DNA from: Dyadobacter chenwenxiniae
GTDB lineage: Bacteria > Bacteroidota > Bacteroidia > Cytophagales > Spirosomataceae
NCBI RefSeq assembly: GCF_022869785.1
Contig: NZ_CP094997.1
Location: 5,575,001-5,639,000 of the forward strand
Direction: 5' to 3'
DNA length: 64,000 nt
Position numbers and translations under genes: made by a program. The notes under the pieces were generated by a model. That model saw only the letters and a program-made list of their open reading frames with translations, made no database searches and was not told where the DNA came from. Numbering within the stretch: position 1 is the first letter of the stretch; each line of letters starts with the position of its first letter. This document shows, piece by piece, positions 45,988 to 55,309 of the stretch.

Positions 45988-46122
45988 TGACTATTTTATT
46001 CGGAATGGTTTTGGAAATGTAAAATTAGATAATATTAACCACAAAATATCCATTATCAGCCTAGCCATCAAGCCAGAAAGGATCGAAATTTGAATTGATT
46101 ATTTCTAAACTCTTAAAAATTT

Positions 46123-46941
46123 ATGACATCCTTAACTGCTCCCGACCTGGCTGATTTTAAGGCTATCTCTGAAACGCAAATTGATAGTTTCAGGGAAAAT
46201 GGTCATGTGCTGATTCCGGGCGTGTTGAATGAAGCGGAAGTTTCTCATTATCGCGGGGTCATTAATAGCGCTGCTACAAAGTTCAACACGGAAAAGCGGA
46301 AACTGGAAGACAGGGATACGTACGGAAGGGCTTTTTTACAGATTACAAATCTGTGGGAAGTGGATGAAAACGTGAAAACCTATGCGCTTGCCAAACGCTT
46401 CGGGAAAATTGCCGCAGACCTGTTGGGAGTAGAGAATGTCAGAATTTACCATGACCAGGCTCTGTATAAGGAGCCTGGTGGTGGGTTTACACCGTGGCAT
46501 CAGGACCAATATTACTGGCCTGTGGACACGGCCAATACCATTACAATGTGGATGCCGTTAATTGATATCGATGTGAATATGGGCATGCTCACGTTTGCAT
46601 CGGGTTCGCACCGGGCGGGTTTTGTGGAAAATGTGCCAATCTCCGATGAATCGGAGGCCATGCTAGAGAAATTTATTCAAGACAAAGGTTTCCAGATAAC
46701 ACGCGCCCAAACCATGAAAGCAGGTGACGCAACCTGGCATTACGGCTGGACATTGCATTCGGCGCCTGGAAATAAATCGGCTGAAACAATGCGGGAGGTA
46801 ATGACAGTTATCTTTACCGCAGACGGTGCCACAGTTACCGAGCCCCAAAATAAGCACCAGGAAGCCGACCGGCAACGCTGGATGTGCGGTTTGCCAGCCG
46901 GCAGCCCACTAAATTCTCCATTGAATCCATTGATCCTCTGA
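46123..46941 (+). CDS. phytanoyl-CoA dioxygenase (PhyH) family protein
   Basis: This 272-residue iron/2-oxoglutarate oxygenase has H126 and D128 in PWHQDQYYWP and a distal His at 212 (GWTLHSAP). The substrate is unknown. It lies beside the AraC regulator and upstream of rhamnose mutarotase, and such neighbours often occur in sugar-utilisation clusters. It is cytosolic. Confidence 0.88.
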   Translation: MTSLTAPDLADFKAISETQIDSFRENGHVLIPGVLNEAEVSHYRGVINSAATKFNTEKRKLEDRDTYGRAFLQITNLWEVDENVKTYALAKRFGKIAADLLGVENVRIYHDQALYKEPGGGFTPWHQDQYYWPVDTANTITMWMPLIDIDVNMGMLTFASGSHRAGFVENVPISDESEAMLEKFIQDKGFQITRAQTMKAGDATWHYGWTLHSAPGNKSAETMREVMTVIFTADGATVTEPQNKHQEADRQRWMCGLPAGSPLNSPLNPLIL

Positions 46942-47043
46942 CAAAGATCCCTCACAAACGGGTAGGGATTAGCATTTGAATGCTTAAACGTTGTAGGCGA
47001 CCGACAGCCATTTCCAGACGTACAAAGCACAACGAGGCACCTT

Positions 47044-47376
47044 ATGGAGCAGGATACAATTTCAGCATTCCGGATGCAATTGAAACCGGGCAATGAAAGA
47101 GAATATAAAAAACGCCACGATGAAATTTGGCCTGAATTGGCTGAGTTGCTGAAAAATGCGGGCGTCAAGGAATATTATATTTTTCTGGACGAGGTTACCT
47201 TGGCGCTCTTTGCATTCCAGAAGAAAGGGCCCAATGATCAGACCGCGGGTTTGGCATCTCTGTCGATTATGAAAAAGTGGTGGGACTATATGGCTGACCT
47301 GATGGAAGTTAATGAAGATAATTCACCGAAAACGGTTGCTTGCCCGGAAGTTTTCCGGTTACAAATACAGTCCTAA
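47044..47376 (+). CDS. rhaM: L-rhamnose mutarotase
   Basis: This 110-residue protein of the rhamnose mutarotase family begins with FRMQLKPGNEREYKKRHDEIWPEL (His25 likely catalytic) and holds WWDYMADLM later. It interconverts alpha and beta anomers. It lies 103 bases after PhyH and 14 before the next gene. It could act on another sugar here; the family is assigned with confidence. Confidence 0.9.
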   Translation: MEQDTISAFRMQLKPGNEREYKKRHDEIWPELAELLKNAGVKEYYIFLDEVTLALFAFQKKGPNDQTAGLASLSIMKKWWDYMADLMEVNEDNSPKTVACPEVFRLQIQS

Positions 47377-47389
47377 TCCTTGACCCTTC

Positions 47390-48889
47390 ATGTTGCAAAT
47401 CCTTTTACAGGCATCGTCCTGGGCTCTTTTTATTGGAAGGTTTCACCCGGTGCTCGTGCATTTGCCCATCGGGTTTTTGCTGATTGCAGCATTGCTGGAA
47501 ATCGGACGTCGCACGGGGAAGGTTGCGGTTAGTGAAGGGACTGTCTCTTTTATCCTTTTTTGGTCTGCTATAAGTGCTACCATTGCTTGCATTGCGGGAT
47601 ATTTGCTGTCGTTAGGCGGCGGTTATGATGCCGGTTTGCTGAACGATCATATGTGGCAGGGCATAGGCGTTGCGGTTTTTGCCTGGATTGCCTGGCTTGT
47701 AAAGTCGGACCGTTTTCGGGAAGTAATTCCTTTTAGCTCCATAATTTATCTTCCTGCATTTGGCATAGCAACATTATTATTGCTGACAGCTGGACATGAT
47801 GGCGGCTCGCTTACACATGGGGAAGAATATTTGACCCAATATACACCCGAACCATTCCGCAGCCTCGCTGGAATGTCGCCAGCCAAAGAAGCAGTCACAG
47901 AAATAAAACCATTGGCCGATGTGAACCAGGCATTGGTTTACAAGGATGTGGTGCAGCCGATTCTGGAAATGCGCTGCGTGCAATGTCATAATGAAAGCAA
48001 GCAAAAAGGTGATTTGCGGATGGATCAGCTTGCATTATTGATCAAAGGCGGTGAAGGCGGGCCTGCATTTGTAGCCGGAAAAAGCGCCGAAAGCGATATG
48101 ATCAAACGTTGCCTTCTTCCCGAAAATGACGACGAACACATGCCGCCGAAAGGTAAACCCCAATTAACAACGGATCAGATCACATTAATTTCCTGGTGGA
48201 TCGATCAGGGAGCGCCTGCGGATAAAAAAGTGGCGGAACTTACTGTTTCTGAACAGGTAAAGCCCGCTTTGGCAGCATTAGGAACAGGCGGAACGGGCAA
48301 TGCAGCGGCGAAAAGCACAGTTTCCGCAATTCAGCATGTAAAGGTGCCGGCGGCTAATGAGAAAGATCTGGACGCGTTAAGAAAAGCCGGATTGATTGTA
48401 AATGCCTTGGCGCAGGATCAGAACCTGCTGGAAGTGAGCGCAGTGAATGCCCCTGATTTTGCCGATAAGAATATGGCGTTACTCACGCCGGTGGCGCAGC
48501 AAATTGCCTGGCTGAAATTAGGTGACACCAAAATAACGGACACGGCTTTGAAAGAAATGCCGAAGTTTAAGAATCTGAATAAGCTCCATTTAGAGCATAC
48601 AATCGTTACCGACGCGGGCATTGCGAATCTGAAAAGTTTGCCCTTGCTGGAATATATTAATCTGGTGGATACGAAAGTCGGCGATGCGGGGCTTAGGGAA
48701 GCGGCCACATTCAAAGGACTTCGTTCTGTTTACGTTTGGCAGTCTGCCGTGACGGATTCTGCTGTGAGTGAGGTGAGTAGAAAAAATCCGCAACTGATGG
48801 TCGTAAATGGTTTTAATGAAGCCGCCGTTGCGGAATTTCTGAAAGCAGGCGATTCAACCGCATTAAAAGCGAAATCAAAGGCACCGTAA
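47390..48889 (+). CDS. membrane protein with DUF2231 and cytochrome c-like domain, leucine-rich tail
   Basis: This 499-residue protein begins with four or so membrane helices of DUF2231 type (FHPVLVHLPIGFLLIAALLEI). A planctomycete-type cytochrome region follows, with CVQCH at about 195-199 and a distal HMPPKGKPQL motif. LRR-like repeats lie near residues 360-480 (LNKLHLEHTIVTDAGI). It likely takes electrons in the periplasm and acts with the heme protein at 42206. A weak hairpin (AATTGC/GCAATT with a T run) overlaps its stop at 48888-48915. Confidence 0.8.
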   Translation: MLQILLQASSWALFIGRFHPVLVHLPIGFLLIAALLEIGRRTGKVAVSEGTVSFILFWSAISATIACIAGYLLSLGGGYDAGLLNDHMWQGIGVAVFAWIAWLVKSDRFREVIPFSSIIYLPAFGIATLLLLTAGHDGGSLTHGEEYLTQYTPEPFRSLAGMSPAKEAVTEIKPLADVNQALVYKDVVQPILEMRCVQCHNESKQKGDLRMDQLALLIKGGEGGPAFVAGKSAESDMIKRCLLPENDDEHMPPKGKPQLTTDQITLISWWIDQGAPADKKVAELTVSEQVKPALAALGTGGTGNAAAKSTVSAIQHVKVPAANEKDLDALRKAGLIVNALAQDQNLLEVSAVNAPDFADKNMALLTPVAQQIAWLKLGDTKITDTALKEMPKFKNLNKLHLEHTIVTDAGIANLKSLPLLEYINLVDTKVGDAGLREAATFKGLRSVYVWQSAVTDSAVSEVSRKNPQLMVVNGFNEAAVAEFLKAGDSTALKAKSKAP

Positions 48890-48945
48890 TTGCGATGTTG
48901 CAATTTTATTTTTTCTAACTTGCAGCATTGTAATCTGCAAAAAGT

Positions 48946-49392
48946 ATGAAGAACACACACTTCCTGATTGCCAGGGAGCAATCGGATGTCCGGACCCTGT
49001 TCCTGGGCGCATTCATCGCGCAAGTCGATGGAAGCAAAGCAACTTCTCTCAAAGATTTTTACCAAGAAATTTCAACAGCCATGCATTTCCCCGAATATGA
49101 TGGGAAAAATTTGGACGCGCTGGACGAAATGCTGAACGATCTGGAATGGATCAAAGAGCAAAAAGTCATCATATACATTGAAAATTCGGCTGATTGGCTT
49201 GCAAAAGAGAAATCGGAAGAGAAATTGCTATCCGTTATCGACATTCTGGACGCAACAGCTGAGGACTGGAAATGGATGGACGAGGAAGAAGAAGGCACGC
49301 CCAAAAAAGAATTACAGATCATTTTCCACGATTCGGAGCGCATCCGGACATTGCTTGAAGAACAGGAAATTCCTTATTGGGTTTTGAGCTGA
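48946..49392 (+). CDS. barstar-family protein without adjacent ribonuclease
   Basis: This 148-residue acidic protein contains FPEYDGKNLDALDEMLNDLEW at about 44-68, the barstar core that binds barnase-like ribonucleases. No barnase-type gene lies within the window next to it. It could guard against an external RNase or serve another role. The acidic mid-region and length fit the family with an extension of about 50 residues. Confidence 0.84.
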   Translation: MKNTHFLIAREQSDVRTLFLGAFIAQVDGSKATSLKDFYQEISTAMHFPEYDGKNLDALDEMLNDLEWIKEQKVIIYIENSADWLAKEKSEEKLLSVIDILDATAEDWKWMDEEEEGTPKKELQIIFHDSERIRTLLEEQEIPYWVLS

Positions 49393-49398
49393 AAAAGC

Positions 49399-50016
49399 TT
49401 AGACAGTTGCCGCATCTCGTAGTAAATCCCGTCTCCACTGGAAATAACCGCCAACAGCGAGCGCAAGAAAAACAGCATATAATATTGCAGTCAGATGCAG
49501 GTCTTTATAAAAATACATGACCACATAACAGGCATCTGCAATGATCCACAAGATCCAGTTTTCCAGATATTTACGCGCCATCATCCATTGTCCGATCAGG
49601 CTCGCGACAGTCAATGCAGAGTCTGCGTAAGTAAGGCTGGCATCTGTAAATTTTCCTAACAAAAATCCCCAGGAAGCGGTTATTATCAGGAATATCACCC
49701 CAAATACGGGATACATGCGGGCCGGCGTTCGCGTTACGCTGATTCCGTCATGATTTCTTCCGCCAAATTTCCACATCCACCAGCCGTAAATGCTCGTCAG
49801 GAAATAATAGCCTTGCAAACCCGTGTCAGCATAAAGCCGGACCTGCCAGAAAACGATAGCATAAAGCACAGCATTGATAATCCCGAAAAACCATCCCCAG
49901 ACATTCTGCTGCGTATTCAGGTAAACGCAGATCGCCCCGGTAATAAAGCCCAGTATTTCAAGCCAGGTGGTGGCAATGCCCGCCAAAGAAATGGTTTGAT
50001 TGAGCCAATCGGTCAT
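49399..50016 (-). CDS. pnuC: PnuC-family nicotinamide riboside/mononucleoside transporter
   Basis: This protein of about 205 residues has seven or so membrane helices, with the motif NVWGWFFGIINAVLYAIVFW and YGWWMWKFGG near the middle, typical of PnuC. It imports nicotinamide riboside (or thiamine-like compounds). ATG 50016 is preferred because the longer frame to 50058 adds an odd hydrophobic start. It has no neighbouring TonB receptor or kinase. I saw no riboswitch in the upstream region. Confidence 0.88.
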   Translation of the reverse strand: MTDWLNQTISLAGIATTWLEILGFITGAICVYLNTQQNVWGWFFGIINAVLYAIVFWQVRLYADTGLQGYYFLTSIYGWWMWKFGGRNHDGISVTRTPARMYPVFGVIFLIITASWGFLLGKFTDASLTYADSALTVASLIGQWMMARKYLENWILWIIADACYVVMYFYKDLHLTAILYAVFLALAVGGYFQWRRDLLRDAATV

Positions 50017-50074
50017 GAAAGCGTTTAGGGTTATTAAGTTCAAAGAGTAAATATACATTCAACACGGCAAATTC

Positions 50075-50261
50075 GGCCCTAGCGGCGCCTCCTGGTTCTA
50101 GCAAAACGATCAATATTGTATCCCAGGCCCCAGCAGGGCCCCCTGTTTCTAGCAAGTAAGTTTGATTCTGGCGTCTAGGCTCCGGCAGGAGCCTCCTTGG
50201 CGGCGAAAGGAAGCTCCTGCCGAAGTTGGGATTTGCCGGGGAATACATTGCTAGAAACAGG
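50075..50261. repeat. hairpin repeat cluster between pnuC and mfd
   Basis: A unit of 30 bases, GGCCCTAGCGGCGCC plus CTGGTTCTAGCAA-like tail, is present at 50075-50104 and again at 50126-50155 with 25 of 30 matches. A weaker third copy begins at 50178. CGGCAGGAGC (50183-50192) and GCTCCTGCCG (50213-50222) form a perfect 10-base stem. The 14-base tail CCTGTTTCTAGCAA recurs inverted at 50248-50261. These palindromic elements look like a dispersed Bacteroidota intergenic repeat. Confidence 0.72.
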
Positions 50262-50343
50262 TTATCCCTCCGTGATTGCTCGCGCACATTCTGCTAACCT
50301 TTCGACTCTATTTTTAAAAATAATCTCGTTAACAATTTTGTAA

Positions 50344-50375
50344 TTTGCCGTGTTCTGCGTTTCAGGCTATTTTTG
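50344..50375 (+). promoter_or_regulatory. candidate mfd promoter
   Basis: TTTG at 50344-50347 and TATTTTTG (TAnnTTTG) at 50368-50375 are 20 bases apart, matching the Bacteroidota -33/-7 pattern. Predicted start is near 50382, about 130 bases before the mfd TTG. Confidence 0.5.
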
Positions 50376-50437
50376 TATTGAAAAAATTGGTTTACAAACT
50401 GGCAAACATTTTGTACCGATACATTGTTATTTAAAAT

Positions 50438-50469
50438 GCCGGTCAGGGAAAATCCTGAAACGGCTTTTT
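50438..50469 (+). terminator. terminator-like hairpin in the mfd leader
   Basis: GCCG (50438-50441) pairs with CGGC (50461-50464) and TCAGGG with TCCTGA inside it. A five-T run (50465-50469) follows. It lies between the candidate promoter and the mfd start, so it could attenuate transcription. Confidence 0.5.
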
Positions 50470-50514
50470 GCATTTGTATTCACATAGCGAATTACGCTTT
50501 ATTACTATACATAA

Positions 50515-53500
50515 TTGGAAGTTAAAGACTTACTAACACTGTACAAGGGAGACAGTTACCTTGACGTCCTGAGTACACAAATTGCCTCGAAGGATCCCGA
50601 AGCGGCGCATGTTCAGATCAAAGGATTGGTAGGAAGCCTGGACGCGGTTGTTGCGGCCTCTATTCAGGAAAAAAAGAAAGGCCCGGCGGTTTATATATTG
50701 AGCGACAGGGAAGAGGCGGCCTATTTTCAAAATGACTTGCAGAATTTGATCGGGAAAACGGAGGTTTTGTTTTACCCAACGTCTTATAAGCGGCCTTATC
50801 ATTATGAAGAGGTCGATAATGCCAATGTTTTGATGCGTGGTGAAATTCTTAACAAGCTGAGCGCCAGTAAATCTGTCGCTACGCAAATTGTTACTTATCC
50901 CGAAGCATTGTTTGAAAAAGTGATCAATAAGCGGTCGCTGAAAGCCAATACATTCTCGGTTAAGGTCGGCGAAAAGCTCGATCCTTCGTTCCTGACGGAA
51001 TTTTTGACGAGTTATGGATTCGAAATCACTGACTTTGTTTTCGAAGCAGGGCAGTTTTCCGTTCGTGGTGGGATTTTGGACGTGTTTTCATTTGCCAGCG
51101 AGCATCCTTTCCGGATTGAGCTTTTTGGTGATGAAGTCGAAAGCATCCGTTCATTTGATCCCGACACACAGCTCTCGCTCGAAACCGCGAAGCAGATCAA
51201 CATTGTGCCGGACATTCAACAAAAGCTTGCGCACGAAACCCGTGAATCGTTTCTTAATTTCTTCGCAGCCGACACCGTTTTGTGGTTTAAAGACGCTGAG
51301 CTGACATTGGAAGTGATTGAAAATTGTTTTGAAAAAGCAGAAAAGGCATTGCAGGAAGTGACCGGCGGGGGCATTCAGATTGTTTCCAATCCGCAGGATC
51401 TTTTCGAAACACGCAGGGGATTTTTGAATCAGGTTAAGAAGTTTAAAACCGTTGAATTTGGTAAAAAAGGCTATTTCAAAACTGAAAGTAAGCTTCCCTA
51501 TTCTTCAAAACCCCAACCTTCATTTAACAAGGATTTTAAAAGATTGCTGGACGATCTGTCTGATAATCAAGCAAAAGGCTATGTCAACATTATTGTAGCC
51601 GAGCAGCCCAAGCAACTCGATCGCCTGGAAAGGATCTTTGAAGACCTGGACCCGTTCGTAAAATTCCGTCCGATGCACATTTCGCTGCGGGAAGGATTTG
51701 TGGATGATAATTTAAAAGTCGCTTGTTATACGGATCACCAGATCTTCGCCCGTTTTCATAAATATAGGCTCAAAGAAAAATTCAGTAAATCAAAGGCGAT
51801 AACGCTCAAAGAGCTGAAATCCCTGCATCCCGGCGACTTCGTGACGCACGTGGATTATGGAATTGGCCGTTTCGCCGGCATGGAGCGGAAAGATGTGAAT
51901 GGTAAGGAGCAGGAAGCGATCCGGCTTATATATCGTGATAATGATTTGCTTTATGTGAGTGTCCATAACCTGCACAAGATCGCGAAATATACAGGTAAGG
52001 AAGGCACGCCGCCTGCCATGAGCAAGTTGGGCTCAGGTGAGTGGGAGGCCAAAAAATCGAAGGTTAAGAAGCAGCTTAAAGACATTGCGCACGAGCTCAT
52101 TGCATTGTATGCCAAGCGCCGCCAAGCGCCCGGGTTCCCGTTCTCACCAGACAATTATATGCAGGCCGAGCTGGAATCGTCATTCTTATATGAAGACACG
52201 CCCGATCAGGCGACAGCGACTGCCAATGTGAAGGAGGATATGGAAAAAGCGCATCCGATGGACCGCCTGGTGTGTGGGGATGTGGGTTTTGGTAAAACAG
52301 AAATCGCAATCCGTGCAGCATTTAAGGCCGTTTGTGACAGCAAGCAAGTGGCTGTTTTGGTTCCTACGACCATTTTGGCGATGCAGCATTTTAAAACATT
52401 TAGTGATCGGCTAGGCGATTTTCCTGCCAAAGTGGGTTATATCAACCGTTTCAAATCACCCAAAGAGATTAAGGAAACCCTCAAACAAGCTGAGGAAGGC
52501 AAAATTGACATATTAATAGGAACGCACCGCATTCTCAATAAGGATGTGAAATTCAAAGATCTTGGGTTGCTGATTGTCGATGAAGAGCAAAAATTTGGTG
52601 TAAAAGCCAAAGACAGACTGAAAGAAATGCGGGTTAATGTAGACGTTTTGACATTAACGGCGACGCCTATTCCAAGAACATTGCATTTCTCGCTCATGGG
52701 CGCACGCGATCTTTCAGTTATCGCTACGCCGCCGCCTAACCGCCAGCCGGTTACAACGGAAGTGCATACATTCAGTGAAGAATTTATCCGTGATGCCATC
52801 AGCTTTGAAGTGCAGCGCGGGGGCCAGGTTTTCTTCGTCCATAACCGTGTTAATGACATTGAATCCATTGCCAACATTATTCTGCGGCTCGTCCCCGACG
52901 TGCGCATTGGCGTCGCGCACGGGCAAATGGACGGCGATAAGCTGGAAAAAGTGATGGTGAGTTTCATCGAAGGCGAATACGACGTGCTGGTTTCGACCAA
53001 CATTATCGAATCCGGAATTGACATTGCGAATGCGAACACGATCATTATCAATACGGCGCATATGTTCGGTTTGTCGGATTTGCACCAGATGCGCGGGCGC
53101 GTTGGTCGTTCTAATAGGAAGGCTTTCTGTTATTTGCTGACTCCCTCCGTTTCAACATTGGCGAGCGATTCGCGGAAGCGTTTGCAAACTTTGGAGGAGT
53201 TTTCAGAATTAGGGGACGGTTTCAAGGTCGCTATGCGCGATTTGGACATTCGTGGTGCTGGAAACTTGCTTGGCGCTGAGCAAAGCGGATTTGTGAATGA
53301 CCTGGGTTACGAATTGTATCACAAAATGCTGGATGAAGCCGTTTCGGAACTGAAAAATAATGAGTTCAAAGACTTGTTTTCCAATGCATTAGGCTTGCCT
53401 TCAAAATTGGTTCCGGACTGCCAGATCGAGACGGATTTTGCGACTTTGATTCCGGATGATTATGTCAAAAATATTTCAGAAAGATTGTCGTTATATACCC

Positions 53501-53868
53501 GCCTCGACAATATTTCGACGGAAGAAGAGCTGGCTAAATTTGAACAGGAAATTCTAGATAGATTTGGGCCCGTTCCTGCAGAGGTCGGCGATTTGTTGAA
53601 AACGGTGCGTTTACGCTGGGAAGCAGAGCTTTTGCACTTTGAAAAATTAACTTTGAAAAGCAATACATTGAAAGGCTACTTCGTTACTTCGCAGAACGAC
53701 GAATTCTTTCAGTCTCCGAAGTTCGGAATGGTGATTGATTACATTAAACAACACCCGAAGAAAATTGCTCTAAAAGACCAGAAAGGCAAGTTAATGCTCA
53801 TTTGTGAAGACATTAAAAGCATTGAGCAAGCCAGAAAGGTTCTCAAGGAGATGACTGGGTCAAATTGA
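50515..53868 (+). CDS. mfd: transcription-repair coupling factor
   Basis: This 1117-residue protein frees stalled RNA polymerase and recruits UvrAB. The UvrB-like N-terminal part is followed by an RNA-polymerase interaction domain (YIGRFAGMERKD region, HPGDFVTHVDYG) at about 440-500. The helicase motor has Walker A GDVGFGKTE at about 588-596 and DEEQ at about 689. The C-terminal TRCF domain ends near residue 1117. The start is TTG 50515, with no closer ATG in frame giving the usual start. It is preceded by the candidate leader above. Confidence 0.95.
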   Translation: MEVKDLLTLYKGDSYLDVLSTQIASKDPEAAHVQIKGLVGSLDAVVAASIQEKKKGPAVYILSDREEAAYFQNDLQNLIGKTEVLFYPTSYKRPYHYEEVDNANVLMRGEILNKLSASKSVATQIVTYPEALFEKVINKRSLKANTFSVKVGEKLDPSFLTEFLTSYGFEITDFVFEAGQFSVRGGILDVFSFASEHPFRIELFGDEVESIRSFDPDTQLSLETAKQINIVPDIQQKLAHETRESFLNFFAADTVLWFKDAELTLEVIENCFEKAEKALQEVTGGGIQIVSNPQDLFETRRGFLNQVKKFKTVEFGKKGYFKTESKLPYSSKPQPSFNKDFKRLLDDLSDNQAKGYVNIIVAEQPKQLDRLERIFEDLDPFVKFRPMHISLREGFVDDNLKVACYTDHQIFARFHKYRLKEKFSKSKAITLKELKSLHPGDFVTHVDYGIGRFAGMERKDVNGKEQEAIRLIYRDNDLLYVSVHNLHKIAKYTGKEGTPPAMSKLGSGEWEAKKSKVKKQLKDIAHELIALYAKRRQAPGFPFSPDNYMQAELESSFLYEDTPDQATATANVKEDMEKAHPMDRLVCGDVGFGKTEIAIRAAFKAVCDSKQVAVLVPTTILAMQHFKTFSDRLGDFPAKVGYINRFKSPKEIKETLKQAEEGKIDILIGTHRILNKDVKFKDLGLLIVDEEQKFGVKAKDRLKEMRVNVDVLTLTATPIPRTLHFSLMGARDLSVIATPPPNRQPVTTEVHTFSEEFIRDAISFEVQRGGQVFFVHNRVNDIESIANIILRLVPDVRIGVAHGQMDGDKLEKVMVSFIEGEYDVLVSTNIIESGIDIANANTIIINTAHMFGLSDLHQMRGRVGRSNRKAFCYLLTPSVSTLASDSRKRLQTLEEFSELGDGFKVAMRDLDIRGAGNLLGAEQSGFVNDLGYELYHKMLDEAVSELKNNEFKDLFSNALGLPSKLVPDCQIETDFATLIPDDYVKNISERLSLYTRLDNISTEEELAKFEQEILDRFGPVPAEVGDLLKTVRLRWEAELLHFEKLTLKSNTLKGYFVTSQNDEFFQSPKFGMVIDYIKQHPKKIALKDQKGKLMLICEDIKSIEQARKVLKEMTGSN

Positions 53869-53948
53869 CCGGGTCACATTACAGGGGTTATTTGATTAAT
53901 GCAATGTGACCAATAATTGATTTTTAGAAATAATTTCTTTTCATTTCT

Positions 53949-53956
53949 TACATTTG
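53949..53956 (+). promoter_or_regulatory. candidate -7 element of gldJ
   Basis: TACATTTG exactly fits TAnnTTTG and lies 50 bases before the gldJ start region. A good -33 TTG was not found at normal spacing. Confidence 0.4.
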
Positions 53957-54005
53957 CGATTTCGCATACTATAAAAATACCAAACACTTAAGTCACTTTA
54001 AAGCA

Positions 54006-55286
54006 ATGATTTGCATGCATAAGATGGGTATCCGGTCGATCGCGTTGATTCTGATTGTGTTAATAGCGGCTACTGCCTGTAGTAAAAAGAAACGACCAAC
54101 CAGTCTTAAACCTGGTAAAACAAGCTCTAAAACGGGTTTGGCTTACAATGGCAAAGACGGATTTGAGGTTAAGCAGTACAAAGCATTGCCAGCAGGCCCC
54201 GACCTTGTTTATATAGAAGGTGGCCGGTTTACAATGGGTTCTCTGGAGGAAGAGGTGATGAGCAGACGGGATAATCCAAAACGTACTGTCAGTATCCAAT
54301 CCTTTTACATGGACCAAACAGAGGTGGCAAACGTCCACTATCTTGAATATTTAAATGCAGTTCAAAGAGATTCATCTGAGGAATTTTACAGTAAAGCATT
54401 ACCTGATACGAATGTTTGGTTTAATGAATTATCATTCAACGATTCATATGTAACCATGTATTTGCGTCACCCAGGCTTCCGTTTGTATCCGGTTGTGGGC
54501 GTTTCATGGGTTCAGGCAAATGATTATTGTGCTTGGAGAACTGCGGCAGTGAGCCAGGCTAATAATACGGCCGGACAAGCAGCAGCAGGCGGCAAGAAGA
54601 AAAAAGGATTCTCTTTTGGCAAAAAGAAAAAAGATGCAGCAGCGGCAGACGCAGCAGTTGCGGCAACAGACGCACCGGCACCACAGCTTAGAATTGAAAG
54701 TGGTTACGTGATGCCTCCTTACCGTCTGCCAACGGAAGCAGAATTTGAATATGCAGCGATGGCAATGATCGGAACGCAGTATTCTGATGAAAACCAGTCG
54801 AACCAAAGAATTTATCCATGGGACGGTTCTACAATGCGTCAGCCACGTGGCCGTAAGCAAGGAACGATGCTCGCAAACTTCAAACGTGGTCCTGGTGATT
54901 ACGCGGGTATTGCAGGTAAATCCAATGACGGAGCGATCATTACACAGGAAATTCGCTCATATCCTGCCAACGACAATGGTTTGTATGACATGGCTGGAAA
55001 TGTAAGTGAATGGGTTTATGACGTTTATCGCCCGCTTTCAAACAGTGACGTGAATGACTTGAACTCTTTCCGCCGCGATGGTTATCAGGATGAAGCTAAA
55101 AATTACGATAGTAAAAACGGCAACTCTTTGGTTAGTGATAATTTGAGAGTATTTAAAGGTGGTTCTTGGTCTGACGTTGCATACTGGCTTTCACCAGGAA
55201 CGCGTCGTTACATGGATCAGGATTCAGCGACTGCAATGGTTGGTTTCCGTTGCGCGATGATTGCCACTGGAAGTCACAAAGAATAA
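54006..55286 (+). CDS. gldJ: gliding-motility lipoprotein GldJ
   Basis: This 426-residue protein has a lipobox (IAATAC, Cys about residue 25 if it starts at 54006; later ATGs at 54015 and 54024 are possible). A formylglycine-enzyme-like fold follows: GGRFTMGSLEEE, YRLPTEAEFEYAA, DMAGNVSEWVYD and FKGGSWSD. In gliding Bacteroidota GldJ forms the type IX secretion/gliding outer ring with GldK. A lysine/alanine-rich segment at about 198-224 (KKKKGFSFGKKKK) interrupts the fold. It is an outer-membrane lipoprotein. Confidence 0.9.
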   Translation: MICMHKMGIRSIALILIVLIAATACSKKKRPTSLKPGKTSSKTGLAYNGKDGFEVKQYKALPAGPDLVYIEGGRFTMGSLEEEVMSRRDNPKRTVSIQSFYMDQTEVANVHYLEYLNAVQRDSSEEFYSKALPDTNVWFNELSFNDSYVTMYLRHPGFRLYPVVGVSWVQANDYCAWRTAAVSQANNTAGQAAAGGKKKKGFSFGKKKKDAAAADAAVAATDAPAPQLRIESGYVMPPYRLPTEAEFEYAAMAMIGTQYSDENQSNQRIYPWDGSTMRQPRGRKQGTMLANFKRGPGDYAGIAGKSNDGAIITQEIRSYPANDNGLYDMAGNVSEWVYDVYRPLSNSDVNDLNSFRRDGYQDEAKNYDSKNGNSLVSDNLRVFKGGSWSDVAYWLSPGTRRYMDQDSATAMVGFRCAMIATGSHKE

Positions 55287-55309
55287 GATTAAGATTTAAG
55301 AATATTAGG

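Noticed and set aside
50017..50330. Possible riboswitch upstream of pnuC
   Set aside because: No TPP- or NAD-type conserved core was visible; only the hairpin repeats are.
52437..53051. 204-codon minus-strand frame within mfd
   Set aside because: The opposite strand encodes conserved helicase motifs, so this is a shadow.
53858..53911. GGTCAA/TTGACC and GGTCACATT/AATGTGACC inverted repeats after mfd
   Set aside because: The first overlaps the mfd stop and is short; the second has a long loop and no T run, so no terminator or operator is claimed.
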